From JACNJF01 sp050288105 (GTDB lineage Bacteria > Pseudomonadota > Gammaproteobacteria > GCA-001735895): a stretch of DNA of 64,000 nucleotides. How positions within the stretch are numbered: the first letter of the stretch is position 1; every line of letters starts with the position of its first letter. A program made the translations under genes and the position numbers. This document shows, piece after piece, positions 45,012 to 53,358 of the stretch. The stretch lies in the NCBI GenBank assembly GCA_050288105.1, contig JBNKDE010000002.1, positions 1 to 64,000 of the forward strand. The letters are read 5' to 3'. The notes beneath the pieces are model-generated. The model saw only the letters and a program-made list of their open reading frames with translations, did no database searches and was not told the origin of the DNA.

Positions 45012-45578
45012 CTATGAAGCCGTATATAACCAGTTCTTCAACAGTTTCGTCACCCGCGGCATCACGATATAGGTCATCAGGATAACCTGAGTGGGAATGA
45101 CGACTAATAGCTTACCCCAGAAAGGAAAGCCGCCAATTAAAGGGGACAGGATAGTGCTCAGGCTTAGCACCAGTACATACACCACAATAAACAACACCAG
45201 GGCCATCTTGTGTTTTGAGGGCACATGGGTTACCGGGATACTGGGTAAGTCAAACCAGAATTCCAGCCCGGTGACTTTCTTTCGGATCGCTTCTCCCTGC
45301 ACCAGGGGTATGACTTTTTCCAGCCATTGCGCGCGCTCGTCGGATTGCTCCCAGTGACAGGCATTGGGGTAGTTATCGAAACGATAGATAATCACATATT
45401 CGCCTTTGGTCGCATCGCTGGGGCGCAGCACATTGGTACCCATGTGGCCAGGAAATTTCGAGGCCGCCTGGGTAATACCGCTAATCCAGTCTTCGTATTC
45501 CTTTTCTCTTCCTACTACCGCTTTGCGCGATACGCTAACCGTTACCGGGCCATCCTGATTGTCGTGTACCTGTGTCAT
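45012..45578 (-). CDS. ABM-domain (monooxygenase-like) membrane protein
   Basis: A 188-residue protein. Residues about 8-100 form an antibiotic-biosynthesis-monooxygenase (ABM) dimeric alpha-beta domain (VTVSVSRKAVVGREKEYEDWISGI, later YVIIYRFDNYPNACHWEQSD). Two membrane helices follow (about 125-145 and 155-175), then a basic tail. ABM domains occur in quinone- or heme-acting enzymes, but many have no assigned substrate. It is the last gene of the meta-cleavage operon, 25 bases after dmpI, which suggests a role in handling a ring-fission or quinone by-product at the membrane. That role is inference. No standard dmp gene corresponds to it. Confidence 0.75.
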   Translation of the reverse strand: MTQVHDNQDGPVTVSVSRKAVVGREKEYEDWISGITQAASKFPGHMGTNVLRPSDATKGEYVIIYRFDNYPNACHWEQSDERAQWLEKVIPLVQGEAIRKKVTGLEFWFDLPSIPVTHVPSKHKMALVLFIVVYVLVLSLSTILSPLIGGFPFWGKLLVVIPTQVILMTYIVMPRVTKLLKNWLYTAS

Positions 45579-45603
45579 TTACATTCCAATAAGCAAATCT
45601 TGT

Positions 45604-45807
45604 TCAGGAATTTTTCTGGGCATCCAGTTTGGCTTTGGATACGCCGCCGATCGTCCAGTTATCGGCTGACACTTCGTACAGGACTACGCGTACCTGGGAT
45701 AATTGAACATCCAGATTCCTGACTGCAGCTTCTGCGACTTCACGGCAGAAGGCTTCCTTCTTTTCCTGCGAGCGGCCTTCGATAATAGTTGCTTGAACTA
45801 ATGGCAT
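45604..45807 (-). CDS. dmpI: 4-oxalocrotonate tautomerase
   Basis: A 67-residue tautomerase subunit, slightly longer than the usual 62. After removal of Met, Pro1 is the catalytic base; Arg11 (in IEGRS) and Arg39 (in QVRVVL) are conserved at the canonical positions. Position 50 is Trp (SADNWTIGG) instead of the Phe of the Pseudomonas enzyme. It converts 2-hydroxymuconate to 2-oxo-3-hexenedioate, after the dehydrogenase step and before the decarboxylase. It lies 17 bases after the decarboxylase gene in the operon. Confidence 0.92.
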   Translation of the reverse strand: MPLVQATIIEGRSQEKKEAFCREVAEAAVRNLDVQLSQVRVVLYEVSADNWTIGGVSKAKLDAQKNS

Positions 45808-45824
45808 TGCCTTTCTCCTGTGAG

Positions 45825-46616
45825 TTAGCTGAAGCTGATACTGATTGAACCCAGATCCTGGTAACGCACTGAAACAAAATCACCTGCTTCAACCGCAACC
45901 GCAGAGGTAATCCCGCCCGTCATAATAAAGGTACCTGCGGGAATCACTTCGCCGCGTTCTGCCAGCATATTAGCCAGCATGGCCACACTGGCTGCTGGAT
46001 GTCCCAGCACAGCGGCTCCGGCACCTAATTCGACCACCTTGCCATTTTTTTCCATCACCACACCAATGGTTTTGAGGTCAACATCTTCGATGCGTTTTAC
46101 ATTGCCACCGGTAACAAAACGTGCCGAAGAAGCGTTATCCGCAATCACCGATTTGAGGTCAAAATTGAAATTCTCATAACGCGAATCGATGATTTCAACT
46201 GCTGGCACCACGCTGGAGATTGCATCCAACACATGTGCAATCGTACAACCCGGTCCGGATAGCTCCTTGCTGGTAATAACTGCAATCTCTGCTTCCACCT
46301 TGGGATGAATCAACTCACTGGTATTAATAGTGCCACCGTCAGGCACACTGAAGTAATCACACAGAAACGCATACAGCGGATTTTCTACACCCATCTGCGA
46401 CATCTTTGCGTAAGAGGTTAAACCCATCTTCAGGCCAACCACCTTATTACCTCGACTTTCCTTGCGACGACGGATTTCCCACTGGATATCGTAGGCGTCT
46501 TCCCAGTCCATATCCGGGTAGTCGTTGGTGATTTTCTTAACATCGTGAGCCTGTAGCTCAGCGTTTTCCAGGTGCTCTGCCAGTTCGGCGATGACTTTAG
46601 GGTCCAGAGTACTCAT
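45825..46616 (-). CDS. dmpH: 4-oxalocrotonate decarboxylase (2-oxo-3-hexenedioate decarboxylase)
   Basis: A 263-residue enzyme of the hydratase/decarboxylase (FAH-fold) family, a paralogue of the hydratase at 48614-49408. It removes CO2 from 2-oxo-3-hexenedioate to give 2-hydroxypenta-2,4-dienoate and is expected to form a complex with the hydratase so that the unstable product is channelled. Metal-binding acidic residues appear in HPKVEAEIAVI; KMGLTSYAKMSQMGV and LGHPAASVAMLANML are typical. DmpH rather than DmpE is chosen from SRYENFNFDL and the position next to the tautomerase. It starts 4 bases before the end of the aldolase gene's spacer, within the operon. Confidence 0.88.
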   Translation of the reverse strand: MSTLDPKVIAELAEHLENAELQAHDVKKITNDYPDMDWEDAYDIQWEIRRRKESRGNKVVGLKMGLTSYAKMSQMGVENPLYAFLCDYFSVPDGGTINTSELIHPKVEAEIAVITSKELSGPGCTIAHVLDAISSVVPAVEIIDSRYENFNFDLKSVIADNASSARFVTGGNVKRIEDVDLKTIGVVMEKNGKVVELGAGAAVLGHPAASVAMLANMLAERGEVIPAGTFIMTGGITSAVAVEAGDFVSVRYQDLGSISISFS

Positions 46617-46620
46617 TTAT

Positions 46621-47646
46621 TTATGCTCCTGTGCGTGACATTTCGAGCGCCACGTCTTCAATCATATCTTCCTGTCCACCGACCATACCGCGGCGGCCCA
46701 GCTCAACAAGCAGATCTCGGCTGTTGACGCCATATCGTTCCTGTGCGCGTTTGGCAAATAACAGGAATGAGGAATACACCCCAGCGTAGCCCAGCGTCAA
46801 TGCATCCCTGTCCACCCTGACGGGCTGGTCCATCATCGGTACAATCAGGTCTTCTGCGACATCGGTAAGCTTGTACAGATCAACACCGGTTTCTATGCCC
46901 ATGCGCTTGCATACTGCGACAAAAACTTCCAGCGGCGTATTCCCTGCGCCCGCACCCAGACCAGCAGCGGAGCCGTCGATTCGAGTCGCACCGGCCGCAA
47001 CCGCAGCCACCGAATTGGCCACGCCCATGGCCAGGTTGTGGTGACCATGAAATCCCAGTTCAGTTTCTGGCAGCAATGCCTCGCGTACCGCAGTCAGGCG
47101 AGCCGTTACATCATCCGGCAGCATATAGCCCGCAGAATCCGTCACATAGATGCAGTTTGCGCCATAGCCTTCCATCAGTTTCGCCTGCTTCACCAGGCCT
47201 TCAGGATCCAGCATATGAGACATCATCAGGAATCCAACCGTATCCATACCCAGTTTGGCGGCAGCGGTAATATGCTGCTCTGACACATCGGCTTCGGTGC
47301 AATGGGTAGCGACACGAATGGTATCCACGCCACAGCCATGCGCCATATTCAATTCTTTAACGGTACCGATACCCGGCAGTAGTAATGCGGAGATCTTCGC
47401 GTTTTTCACATGCGGGCGTACAGCGCTCAGGTATTCTTCATCGCTATGCGCCGGGAAACCATAGTTCACCGATGCTCCAGCCAGACCATCACCGTGGGTA
47501 ACTTCAATCAGCTGCACACCTGAGTCATCCAGTGCGCTGGCGATTTTGATCATTTCGTCAATAGAGATTCTATGACGCTTGGGGTGCATACCATCGCGCA
47601 GACACATGTCGTGAACGATAACTTTGCGGCCTTTTAAGTCGCTCAT
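46621..47646 (-). CDS. dmpG: 4-hydroxy-2-oxovalerate aldolase
   Basis: A 341-residue pyruvate-specific class II aldolase that splits 4-hydroxy-2-oxovalerate into pyruvate and acetaldehyde. The HMGL-like barrel starts VIVHDMCLRDGMHPKRH with the catalytic Arg and metal-binding Asp; GFHGHHNLAMGVANS supplies the two metal-binding histidines. The C-terminal helical domain (to 341) contacts acetaldehyde dehydrogenase and forms the channel. I place the start at ATG 47646, 27 codons inside the longest frame, because that avoids overlap with dmpF and matches the family length. GGAG precedes it. Confidence 0.93.
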   Translation of the reverse strand: MSDLKGRKVIVHDMCLRDGMHPKRHRISIDEMIKIASALDDSGVQLIEVTHGDGLAGASVNYGFPAHSDEEYLSAVRPHVKNAKISALLLPGIGTVKELNMAHGCGVDTIRVATHCTEADVSEQHITAAAKLGMDTVGFLMMSHMLDPEGLVKQAKLMEGYGANCIYVTDSAGYMLPDDVTARLTAVREALLPETELGFHGHHNLAMGVANSVAAVAAGATRIDGSAAGLGAGAGNTPLEVFVAVCKRMGIETGVDLYKLTDVAEDLIVPMMDQPVRVDRDALTLGYAGVYSSFLLFAKRAQERYGVNSRDLLVELGRRGMVGGQEDMIEDVALEMSRTGA

Positions 47647-47662
47647 GTCAATTCTCCTTAAA

Positions 47663-48583
47663 TTAACCGACGGCTGCTGCGTCGTTGGTTTCAAGTTTGA
47701 TACTGCCGTTAGCGATTTCTTCGGCAAACATTTCGGCGGTACGCAATGCGGCAGCGGTCATGATGTCAAGGTTTCCGGCATACTTCGGCAGATAGTCACC
47801 GAGGCCTTCCACTTCCATGAATACCGATACCCGGTTGCCATCGAACACTGGCCCGTTTTTCAGGGTATATCCAGGCACATACTTTTGCACTTCTTTGATC
47901 ATTTGCTGGATAGATTCGGTAATCGCCTGCTGGTCAGGTTCCGTTTCGGTCAGGCAATGCACGGTATCGCGCATCATCAGCGGCGGCTCGGCAGGATTCA
48001 GGATAATAATCGCCTTGCCTTTTTTCGCGCCACCAACCTTTTCTACTGCATTCGAAGTAGTCTGGGTAAATTCATCGATGTTCTTACGCGTACCAGGGCC
48101 AGCAGATTTAGAAGATACGGTCGCGACAATTTCTCCATATTCAACGGGCTGTACACGCGAGATTGCAGCAACCATTGGAATAGTTGCCTGTCCACCACAG
48201 GTCACCATATTGACATTCATTTCGCGCTTGCCGATATGGTCCTTCAGGTTAACCGGTGGCACGCAGAAAGGACCAATCGCGGCCGGGGTCAGGTCGATCA
48301 TCATCGCGCCCTGCTCCTGTACCTTGCGACTATTTTCCGCATGTACATAGGCTGAAGTTGCGTCGAATACCACCTGGATATTGTCTTCACGCATATGCGG
48401 TACTAGGCCATCAACACCCTCGTGCGTGGTTTTGATACCCATACTACGCGCACGTGCCAGGCCTTCTGATTCAGGGTCTATACCCACCATCCATACCGGC
48501 TCAATCCATTCACTGCGCAGGGCTTTGTATAGCAGGTCAGTACCAATATTACCCGGACCGACGATTGCACAACGTATTTTCAT
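47663..48583 (-). CDS. dmpF: Acetaldehyde dehydrogenase (acylating)
   Basis: A 306-residue enzyme that turns acetaldehyde, NAD and CoA into acetyl-CoA, paired with the aldolase DmpG in a channelling complex. The Rossmann motif is IVGPGNIGTDL; the catalytic cysteine is in NMVTCGGQATIPMV; the C-terminal dimer domain ends in ANGSIKLETND. I place the start at ATG 48583 (MKIRCAIVG), 7 codons inside the longest frame, by family length and the preceding GGGAGA. Order dmpC-E-F-G-H-I matches classical meta-cleavage operons. Confidence 0.94.
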   Translation of the reverse strand: MKIRCAIVGPGNIGTDLLYKALRSEWIEPVWMVGIDPESEGLARARSMGIKTTHEGVDGLVPHMREDNIQVVFDATSAYVHAENSRKVQEQGAMMIDLTPAAIGPFCVPPVNLKDHIGKREMNVNMVTCGGQATIPMVAAISRVQPVEYGEIVATVSSKSAGPGTRKNIDEFTQTTSNAVEKVGGAKKGKAIIILNPAEPPLMMRDTVHCLTETEPDQQAITESIQQMIKEVQKYVPGYTLKNGPVFDGNRVSVFMEVEGLGDYLPKYAGNLDIMTAAALRTAEMFAEEIANGSIKLETNDAAAVG

Positions 48584-48613
48584 TTCTTTATCTCCCAATC
48601 TCATTCTATTCGA

Positions 48614-49408
48614 TTACACAAAGCGAACCGCTGTGCGCCCGATTCCGCCGATACTAACCGACATAAAATCACCCGGCTTGACCGGCTGTAAAGGTACCAG
48701 AGAGCCCGACAGGATCACCTCACCCGCTTTCAGCGGCGTACCCAGCTTTCCAAGCGTATTCGCCAACCACACCACGCAGCTGACCGGGGATGAACCCAAT
48801 GCCGCAGCACCAGCCCCGGTTGAGGCCAGGCGGCCATTGAGTTCCATCACCATGCCGCAGGTAGAAAGATCGAGCGCACGCGGACTGACTGCATCCTGAC
48901 CCAACAGGAAGTAACCACAGGAGGCGTTGTCTGACACCGTATCCTGAATCCTGATTTTCCAGTCGCGGATGCGTGAGTCGACGATCTCAAAGCAGGGCAC
49001 GATAAAATCGGTGGCACGCAATACATCAGAAGCACTAATACCCGGACCAACCAGATCCTTTTTTAATACGAAAGCGATCTCACCTTCCGCCCTGGGCTGG
49101 ATCATTTTGTCGGTGATGGAAAGTGGCTCACCTTCTTCCACCACCATGGCATCGGTGAGGTAACCGAAGTCAGGCTGGTGTACACCCAGCATGTTCTGCA
49201 CCGCAGCACTGGTTACACCAATCTTTTTGCCGATAACCTTTTCGCCATCGATATCGATGCGCTTCTGCAGCAGCCGGGAAGACACCTGATAGGCATCTTC
49301 GATGGTCATTTCGGGTTCTTTATCTGATAACGGATCGAGCATTTTCTGATTGCGTAATGCGTCGTATAAATCATCAGCAAAACCCTGAATCTTGTTTTCA
49401 TCCAGCAT
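48614..49408 (-). CDS. dmpE: 2-oxopent-4-enoate hydratase
   Basis: A 264-residue hydratase of the FAH-fold hydratase/decarboxylase family, adding water to 2-hydroxypenta-2,4-dienoate to make 4-hydroxy-2-oxovalerate. Metal ligands lie in IQPRAEGEIAFVL; other family marks are KIGVTSAAVQNMLGV and SPVSCVVWLANTLG. It is paralogous to DmpH (45825-46616) with the same length and fold. GGRLASTGAGAAALGSSP and the position between the dehydrogenases support hydratase rather than decarboxylase. The gene begins 12 bases after dmpC ends. Confidence 0.88.
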   Translation of the reverse strand: MLDENKIQGFADDLYDALRNQKMLDPLSDKEPEMTIEDAYQVSSRLLQKRIDIDGEKVIGKKIGVTSAAVQNMLGVHQPDFGYLTDAMVVEEGEPLSITDKMIQPRAEGEIAFVLKKDLVGPGISASDVLRATDFIVPCFEIVDSRIRDWKIRIQDTVSDNASCGYFLLGQDAVSPRALDLSTCGMVMELNGRLASTGAGAAALGSSPVSCVVWLANTLGKLGTPLKAGEVILSGSLVPLQPVKPGDFMSVSIGGIGRTAVRFV

Positions 49409-49420
49409 GTCGAATTCCTG

Positions 49421-50881
49421 TTAAAGTTTGATACATATATTTTTCAGCTCGGTATAGAACTCCATCGAATGCACACCACCTTCGCGTCCAATGCCAGAGT
49501 TCTTCATACCACCAAATGGCGTTCTTAAATCTCGCAGGAACCAGGAGTTAACCCACACAATTCCAGCATCGATTTTCTGGCTCACACGATGCGCACGCGA
49601 CAGGTTCTCAGTCCACACCGCAGCAGCCAGGCCGTATTCAGTATCATTCGCCAGGCGAATGACTTCTTCTTCACTATCGAATGGCGTAACGTGGCAGCAG
49701 GGGCCGAAAATCTCTTCTTTCATGATCGGGGAATCTTCCGGCAGTCCGGTCCAGATGGTAGGCTGCACCCAGCAACCTTGCTTCAGCGCGCCCGGCATAT
49801 CCGGTTCACCACCACCGGTTACCACGGTGGCCCCCAGGTCTTTGGCTTTCTGATAGTAGGAAAGCACTTTCTGCTGATGTTCCTTGCTGATTAACGGGCC
49901 CATACTGGTACAGGCATCGTCCCAGGCACCCAGTTGCATGCCCTCGGCACTGGCTTTCAGGCGGCTGACAAATTCATCGAAGATTGGGCGTTCAACATAA
50001 ACCCGCTCGGTGCCCAGGCAAACCTGGCCGCAGTTGGCAAATACCGAACGGAAGGTGCCTTCGATGGCCTTATCCATATCGCAATCGGCAAACACCACGG
50101 CCGGGTTTTTGCCGCCCAGCTCAAACGACACATGACGGATATAGTCCGCAGAATTCTTGATAATGGCCGCACCGGTGCGGGTCTCACCGGTAAAGGTAAT
50201 GCCATCCACATCAGGATGCCCGGTCAGGTAGGCGCCAGCCGAATCGGGGCCAAAGCCATGTACCACATTAAATACACCTTTGGGCACCCCGGCTTCAGCC
50301 ATCACTTCGCCTAACAGGGTTGTTGTCCGCGGAGTTTCTTCGGAAGGTTTGACGACCACGGTATTGCCACAGGCCAGCGCTGGCCCAACCTTCCAGGTCA
50401 TTAGCAATAACGGCAGGTTCCAGGGACTAATTACTGCAATCACCCCTTTCGGTTTACGTTGCGAATAGTTAAGTGCACCTTCTCCATCTGGCGTATCCAG
50501 CATGAAACTTTCGGTTGGAACATTCTTTACCAGGTCGGCAAAGATCTTGAAATTGGCTGCCCCGCGTGGGATGTCGATATGCGAAGCAAGCGATTTGGGC
50601 TTGCCTGTGTCCAGACATTCGGCTTCCAGAAATTCGTCAAAGCGGGCATTAATACCGTCGGCCACCTTGTGCAACAACTCCATTCTTTGCGCCATTGGCA
50701 TATGCCCCCAGGGGCCCTGCAGCGCGTCTTTCGCCGCCTTGACAGCCATGTTGATTTCAACTTCCCCACCTTCGTGGACGATGCCAATCTGCTCATTGGT
50801 TGCTGGATTCACATTGGCGAATGTCTTGCCGGATACTGATCCAACATACTCACCATTAATAAAGTGTTTGATTTCCTTCAT
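49421..50881 (-). CDS. dmpC: 2-hydroxymuconic semialdehyde dehydrogenase
   Basis: A 486-residue aldehyde dehydrogenase, first gene of the lower meta operon, oxidising the semialdehyde from catechol ring fission to 2-hydroxymuconate with NAD. The nucleotide-binding part, the catalytic glutamate in SFELGGKNPAVVF and the catalytic cysteine in NCGQVCLGTERVYV are intact; FGPCCHVTPF and GGMKNSGIGREGG follow. GGAAATC lies before the ATG at 50881. The companion hydrolase DmpD, which would serve methylated substrates, is absent from the window. The gene diverges from a GntR regulator 233 bases away. Confidence 0.93.
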   Translation of the reverse strand: MKEIKHFINGEYVGSVSGKTFANVNPATNEQIGIVHEGGEVEINMAVKAAKDALQGPWGHMPMAQRMELLHKVADGINARFDEFLEAECLDTGKPKSLASHIDIPRGAANFKIFADLVKNVPTESFMLDTPDGEGALNYSQRKPKGVIAVISPWNLPLLLMTWKVGPALACGNTVVVKPSEETPRTTTLLGEVMAEAGVPKGVFNVVHGFGPDSAGAYLTGHPDVDGITFTGETRTGAAIIKNSADYIRHVSFELGGKNPAVVFADCDMDKAIEGTFRSVFANCGQVCLGTERVYVERPIFDEFVSRLKASAEGMQLGAWDDACTSMGPLISKEHQQKVLSYYQKAKDLGATVVTGGGEPDMPGALKQGCWVQPTIWTGLPEDSPIMKEEIFGPCCHVTPFDSEEEVIRLANDTEYGLAAAVWTENLSRAHRVSQKIDAGIVWVNSWFLRDLRTPFGGMKNSGIGREGGVHSMEFYTELKNICIKL

Positions 50882-50931
50882 TTGTTTTTACTCAGTTTGT
50901 CAACTCTTGGATTAATGGCGAGGCGTAACTT

Positions 50932-50948
50932 CGCAAACCACCAGGCCA
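50932..50948 (-). promoter_or_regulatory. Weak sigma-54-like promoter before dmpC
   Basis: On the minus strand TGGCCTGGTGGTTTGCG resembles a -24/-12 promoter, with GG and GC, but the spacing between them is 11 instead of 10 bases. It would start transcription about 40 bases before dmpC. The wrong spacing makes function doubtful; a sigma-70 promoter in the adjacent AT-rich sequence is an alternative. Confidence 0.3.
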
Positions 50949-51022
50949 GATAAAATATATCGCTAAACAGAAAAATATATATTTTATTAGGTTACTTATA
51001 TTTTATATATATACAAGCTTTT

Positions 51023-51083
51023 TATCGATATTTTTAAGTAATTACAATATTACTCGAAAAACTATGTATTCCATTGCTATAAT
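51023..51083 (+). promoter_or_regulatory. gntR promoter and candidate operator
   Basis: TGCTATAAT (51075-51083) is an extended -10 box 32 bases before the gntR ATG, with no clear -35. Upstream lie a palindrome AGTAAT-N6-ATTACT (51037-51054), suited to a dimeric regulator, and TATCGATATTTTTA (51023-51036), which recurs exactly at 53904-53917. Autoregulation by the GntR protein is plausible. Confidence 0.5.
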
Positions 51084-51114
51084 GCCCGTCAGGGAAAAAT
51101 AGAGACTCCGTCCA

Positions 51115-51834
51115 ATGATCAATACCACTCAAATAGAGACCATGCCCAAAACCATGACCGATTCGGTCTACCACCAGATCAGGGAAGCGATCATTCAGGG
51201 TAAGCACGCACCTGAAACCAAACTCAAGATTGAACAGTTAAAAAAAACCTATGGTGTTGGTGCAACCCCCATTCGTGAAGCGCTTAGCCGATTAAGCTCT
51301 GATGGCTTTGTCATTACCGAAGGACAACGTGGATTCAAATCAGCGCCTATCTCTATCAAGGATCTACAGGACGTTACCGACCTTCGGGTTATGCTGGAGA
51401 ATAAAGCGCTGGCAAAAAGCATTGAGCAGGGTGACGATAACTGGGAGTCACGTGTCGTTGCGGCTTTTTACCAGTTGACCAAAGCGGAAAAAAACAAAGC
51501 CCCTGACAATCTGGATTCCTGGGAACAGCGCAACCGTGAGTTTCATGAAGCGCTCATCTCTGCCTGCACATCAGACTGGCTAATCCGGTTTTACCGGGTA
51601 CTTTACGATCAGCACAAACGCTATAGAAATATCTCCATCACCTCGTCCAGCGAAATCAATAAAGGCCGCGATTTACACGCTGAACATCAACGTATTTACG
51701 ATGCAGCCATTGCAAGAGATGTCGAGACCGCCTGTGCAGAATCGGAAAGCCATATCCGAAAAACAGCGACCGTCTCACTCAAAGTCCTGGAACAGCGGAT
51801 GAAGTCCAAATCCTCCAAAAAAACCAGAACCTGA
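51115..51834 (+). CDS. GntR-family regulator with FCD ligand domain
   Basis: A 239-residue regulator. The winged helix-turn-helix occupies about residues 12-80 (VYHQIREAIIQGKHAPETKLK, then GVGATPIREALSRLSSDGFV). The all-helical FCD domain (about 90-220) has the metal/ligand-binding pattern Asp-x-x-x-Arg (DLRVML), REFHEALISAC and EHQRIYDAA, HIRK. FCD regulators respond to small carboxylates, so an intermediate such as 2-hydroxymuconate or an oxo acid would fit. The gene diverges from dmpC and converges on the glcG-like gene, and therefore probably controls the lower meta operon. Confidence 0.9.
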   Translation: MINTTQIETMPKTMTDSVYHQIREAIIQGKHAPETKLKIEQLKKTYGVGATPIREALSRLSSDGFVITEGQRGFKSAPISIKDLQDVTDLRVMLENKALAKSIEQGDDNWESRVVAAFYQLTKAEKNKAPDNLDSWEQRNREFHEALISACTSDWLIRFYRVLYDQHKRYRNISITSSSEINKGRDLHAEHQRIYDAAIARDVETACAESESHIRKTATVSLKVLEQRMKSKSSKKTRT

Positions 51835-51892
51835 TCAGTCTCATTTACATGGCCAGGGGAGAAAACGCCTCCACTGGCCTCAACCATTTCAA

Positions 51893-52321
51893 TTAATCGG
51901 CATCCAGCAGTGCTTCAAGTCCTGCTTTGGCACATAATTCATCCTGCTCTTCACTGCCACCGGAAACACCAATAGCACCAACCACTTCACCTTCCATTTG
52001 AATAGGGAATCCGCCACCAAAAATAACTAAACGATCACGATGCACGATCCCTTCCCTTAGCTGAGGAACATTTTCCAGTACCCCCATCCAGTCACCGGTA
52101 GGAAATCCAAAACCGACTGCGGTGTAAGCCTTATCTATTGAGATATCAATAGAATGAAGAAAAGCACCATTCATTCGTTGAAACGCCAGCAGATTGCCGC
52201 CGCGGTCAACCACTGCAGCATTGATTTTTATCTCCAGCTGTTCAGCCCTGGCTACGGCAGCTGCTACCGCGCGGGCAGCAGCTTGCCAATGCAGCTGAAG
52301 TTCCTGTATCGCGTTTCCCAT
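51893..52321 (-). CDS. GlcG/HbpS (DUF336) family protein
   Basis: A 142-residue protein of the GlcG/HbpS family. Typical features are AAAVARAEQLEIKINAAVVDRGGNLLAFQRM near the start and FGGGFPIQMEGEVVGAIGVSGGSEEQDELCAKAGL near the end. Relatives bind heme or corrinoids, or occur in degradation operons without a defined role. Its ATG overlaps the stop of the catechol 2,3-dioxygenase gene by one base (TGATG), giving coupled translation, so it probably serves that pathway. Whether it binds heme or a ring-fission intermediate cannot be told from sequence. Confidence 0.87.
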   Translation of the reverse strand: MGNAIQELQLHWQAAARAVAAAVARAEQLEIKINAAVVDRGGNLLAFQRMNGAFLHSIDISIDKAYTAVGFGFPTGDWMGVLENVPQLREGIVHRDRLVIFGGGFPIQMEGEVVGAIGVSGGSEEQDELCAKAGLEALLDAD

Positions 52322-53247
52322 CAGGTCACTACAGTCAGGAAAGCATCATTAAGCTGACGGTCATGGTAGAAAATACCTTTACCGACATGATCGAAGTCCC
52401 AGCTGCGCATAGGGTGATCTGGATAAGCTGCATAACCACCACAGTAAACTTCGTTGCGATTACCTGAAGGATCGAAGAAGTAGATGGTTTGCCCACGCGT
52501 GATACCGTGGCGGGTTGGCCCAATATCCAGAGGCACGTTATTCATTGAGATAATATCGGCAGCCTGACCTACTTCATTCCAGTCCTGAAGCAGGAAGGCA
52601 GCATGGTGCAATTTACCGGGTTGCTCATGTTCAACAAAAGCAATGTCATGCGCTTTCATGCCACAGGTTAACCAGGTTGCCAGCGAATCTTCTCCTTCTG
52701 GCAGATCAACACGCTCTGGCTCATAGAACTCAAGCACATCCACCAGAAACTCTCTGGCTTTGCCGATATTCGGGCCATAGCACAGCAGATGATCAAAGCG
52801 GCTTGCACCCATGCCATGTGGACGGGCGGGATAAATATCCGGGTTTTTAATACCAGGATGATCCTGTGACTGCTCAATATCATGATACAGCTCAAGACGA
52901 TGACCGGTAGGCAGAGTAAATCCAATTCGACGCCCAACGCCTGGCTGCTCACCTGCGGCTACGTGATCAACTTCCAGGCCCCATGCAACGATCTTAGGCT
53001 CGATATCGGTCAGATATTGATCGCTATCAACTTTATAGGCCACATAATCCAGACCAGCTGAGTCAGCCTCTCTCAATACCACACTATGATGATCAAACTC
53101 ATCCCATCCCTTGAAATACACACGACCATCACCTCCCTTGCAAACCATGTTCAGGCCAAGAATATCCTGGTAATGATTGATCGCTTCGCCCATATCCAGT
53201 ACTCGTAATTGAATCAGACCGGGACGTAACACACCTTTAAGCGCCAT
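52321..53247 (-). CDS. Catechol 2,3-dioxygenase, copy 1
   Basis: A 308-residue extradiol dioxygenase of two vicinal-oxygen-chelate domains, opening catechol to 2-hydroxymuconic semialdehyde at an Fe(II) centre. The three iron ligands are conserved: His in RFDHLLCYG, His in GKLHHAAFLL and Glu in GNRNEVYCGG. It differs strongly from copy 2 at 62803-63732 and resembles the I.2.C branch of catechol 2,3-dioxygenases more than XylE. It is the second gene of the ferredoxin operon, 111 bases after the ferredoxin gene, and overlaps the GlcG-like gene by one base. Confidence 0.92.
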   Translation of the reverse strand: MALKGVLRPGLIQLRVLDMGEAINHYQDILGLNMVCKGGDGRVYFKGWDEFDHHSVVLREADSAGLDYVAYKVDSDQYLTDIEPKIVAWGLEVDHVAAGEQPGVGRRIGFTLPTGHRLELYHDIEQSQDHPGIKNPDIYPARPHGMGASRFDHLLCYGPNIGKAREFLVDVLEFYEPERVDLPEGEDSLATWLTCGMKAHDIAFVEHEQPGKLHHAAFLLQDWNEVGQAADIISMNNVPLDIGPTRHGITRGQTIYFFDPSGNRNEVYCGGYAAYPDHPMRSWDFDHVGKGIFYHDRQLNDAFLTVVT

Positions 53248-53358
53248 AATATTTTCCTCTACTGTAAATATATTAAGTTAGTTAAACGACGTAACTTCTT
53301 TTTCTGGTAGTTTTGAAAAAACCAAGAACTTGAGATTTAGAGAATGGAATGCCATGAG

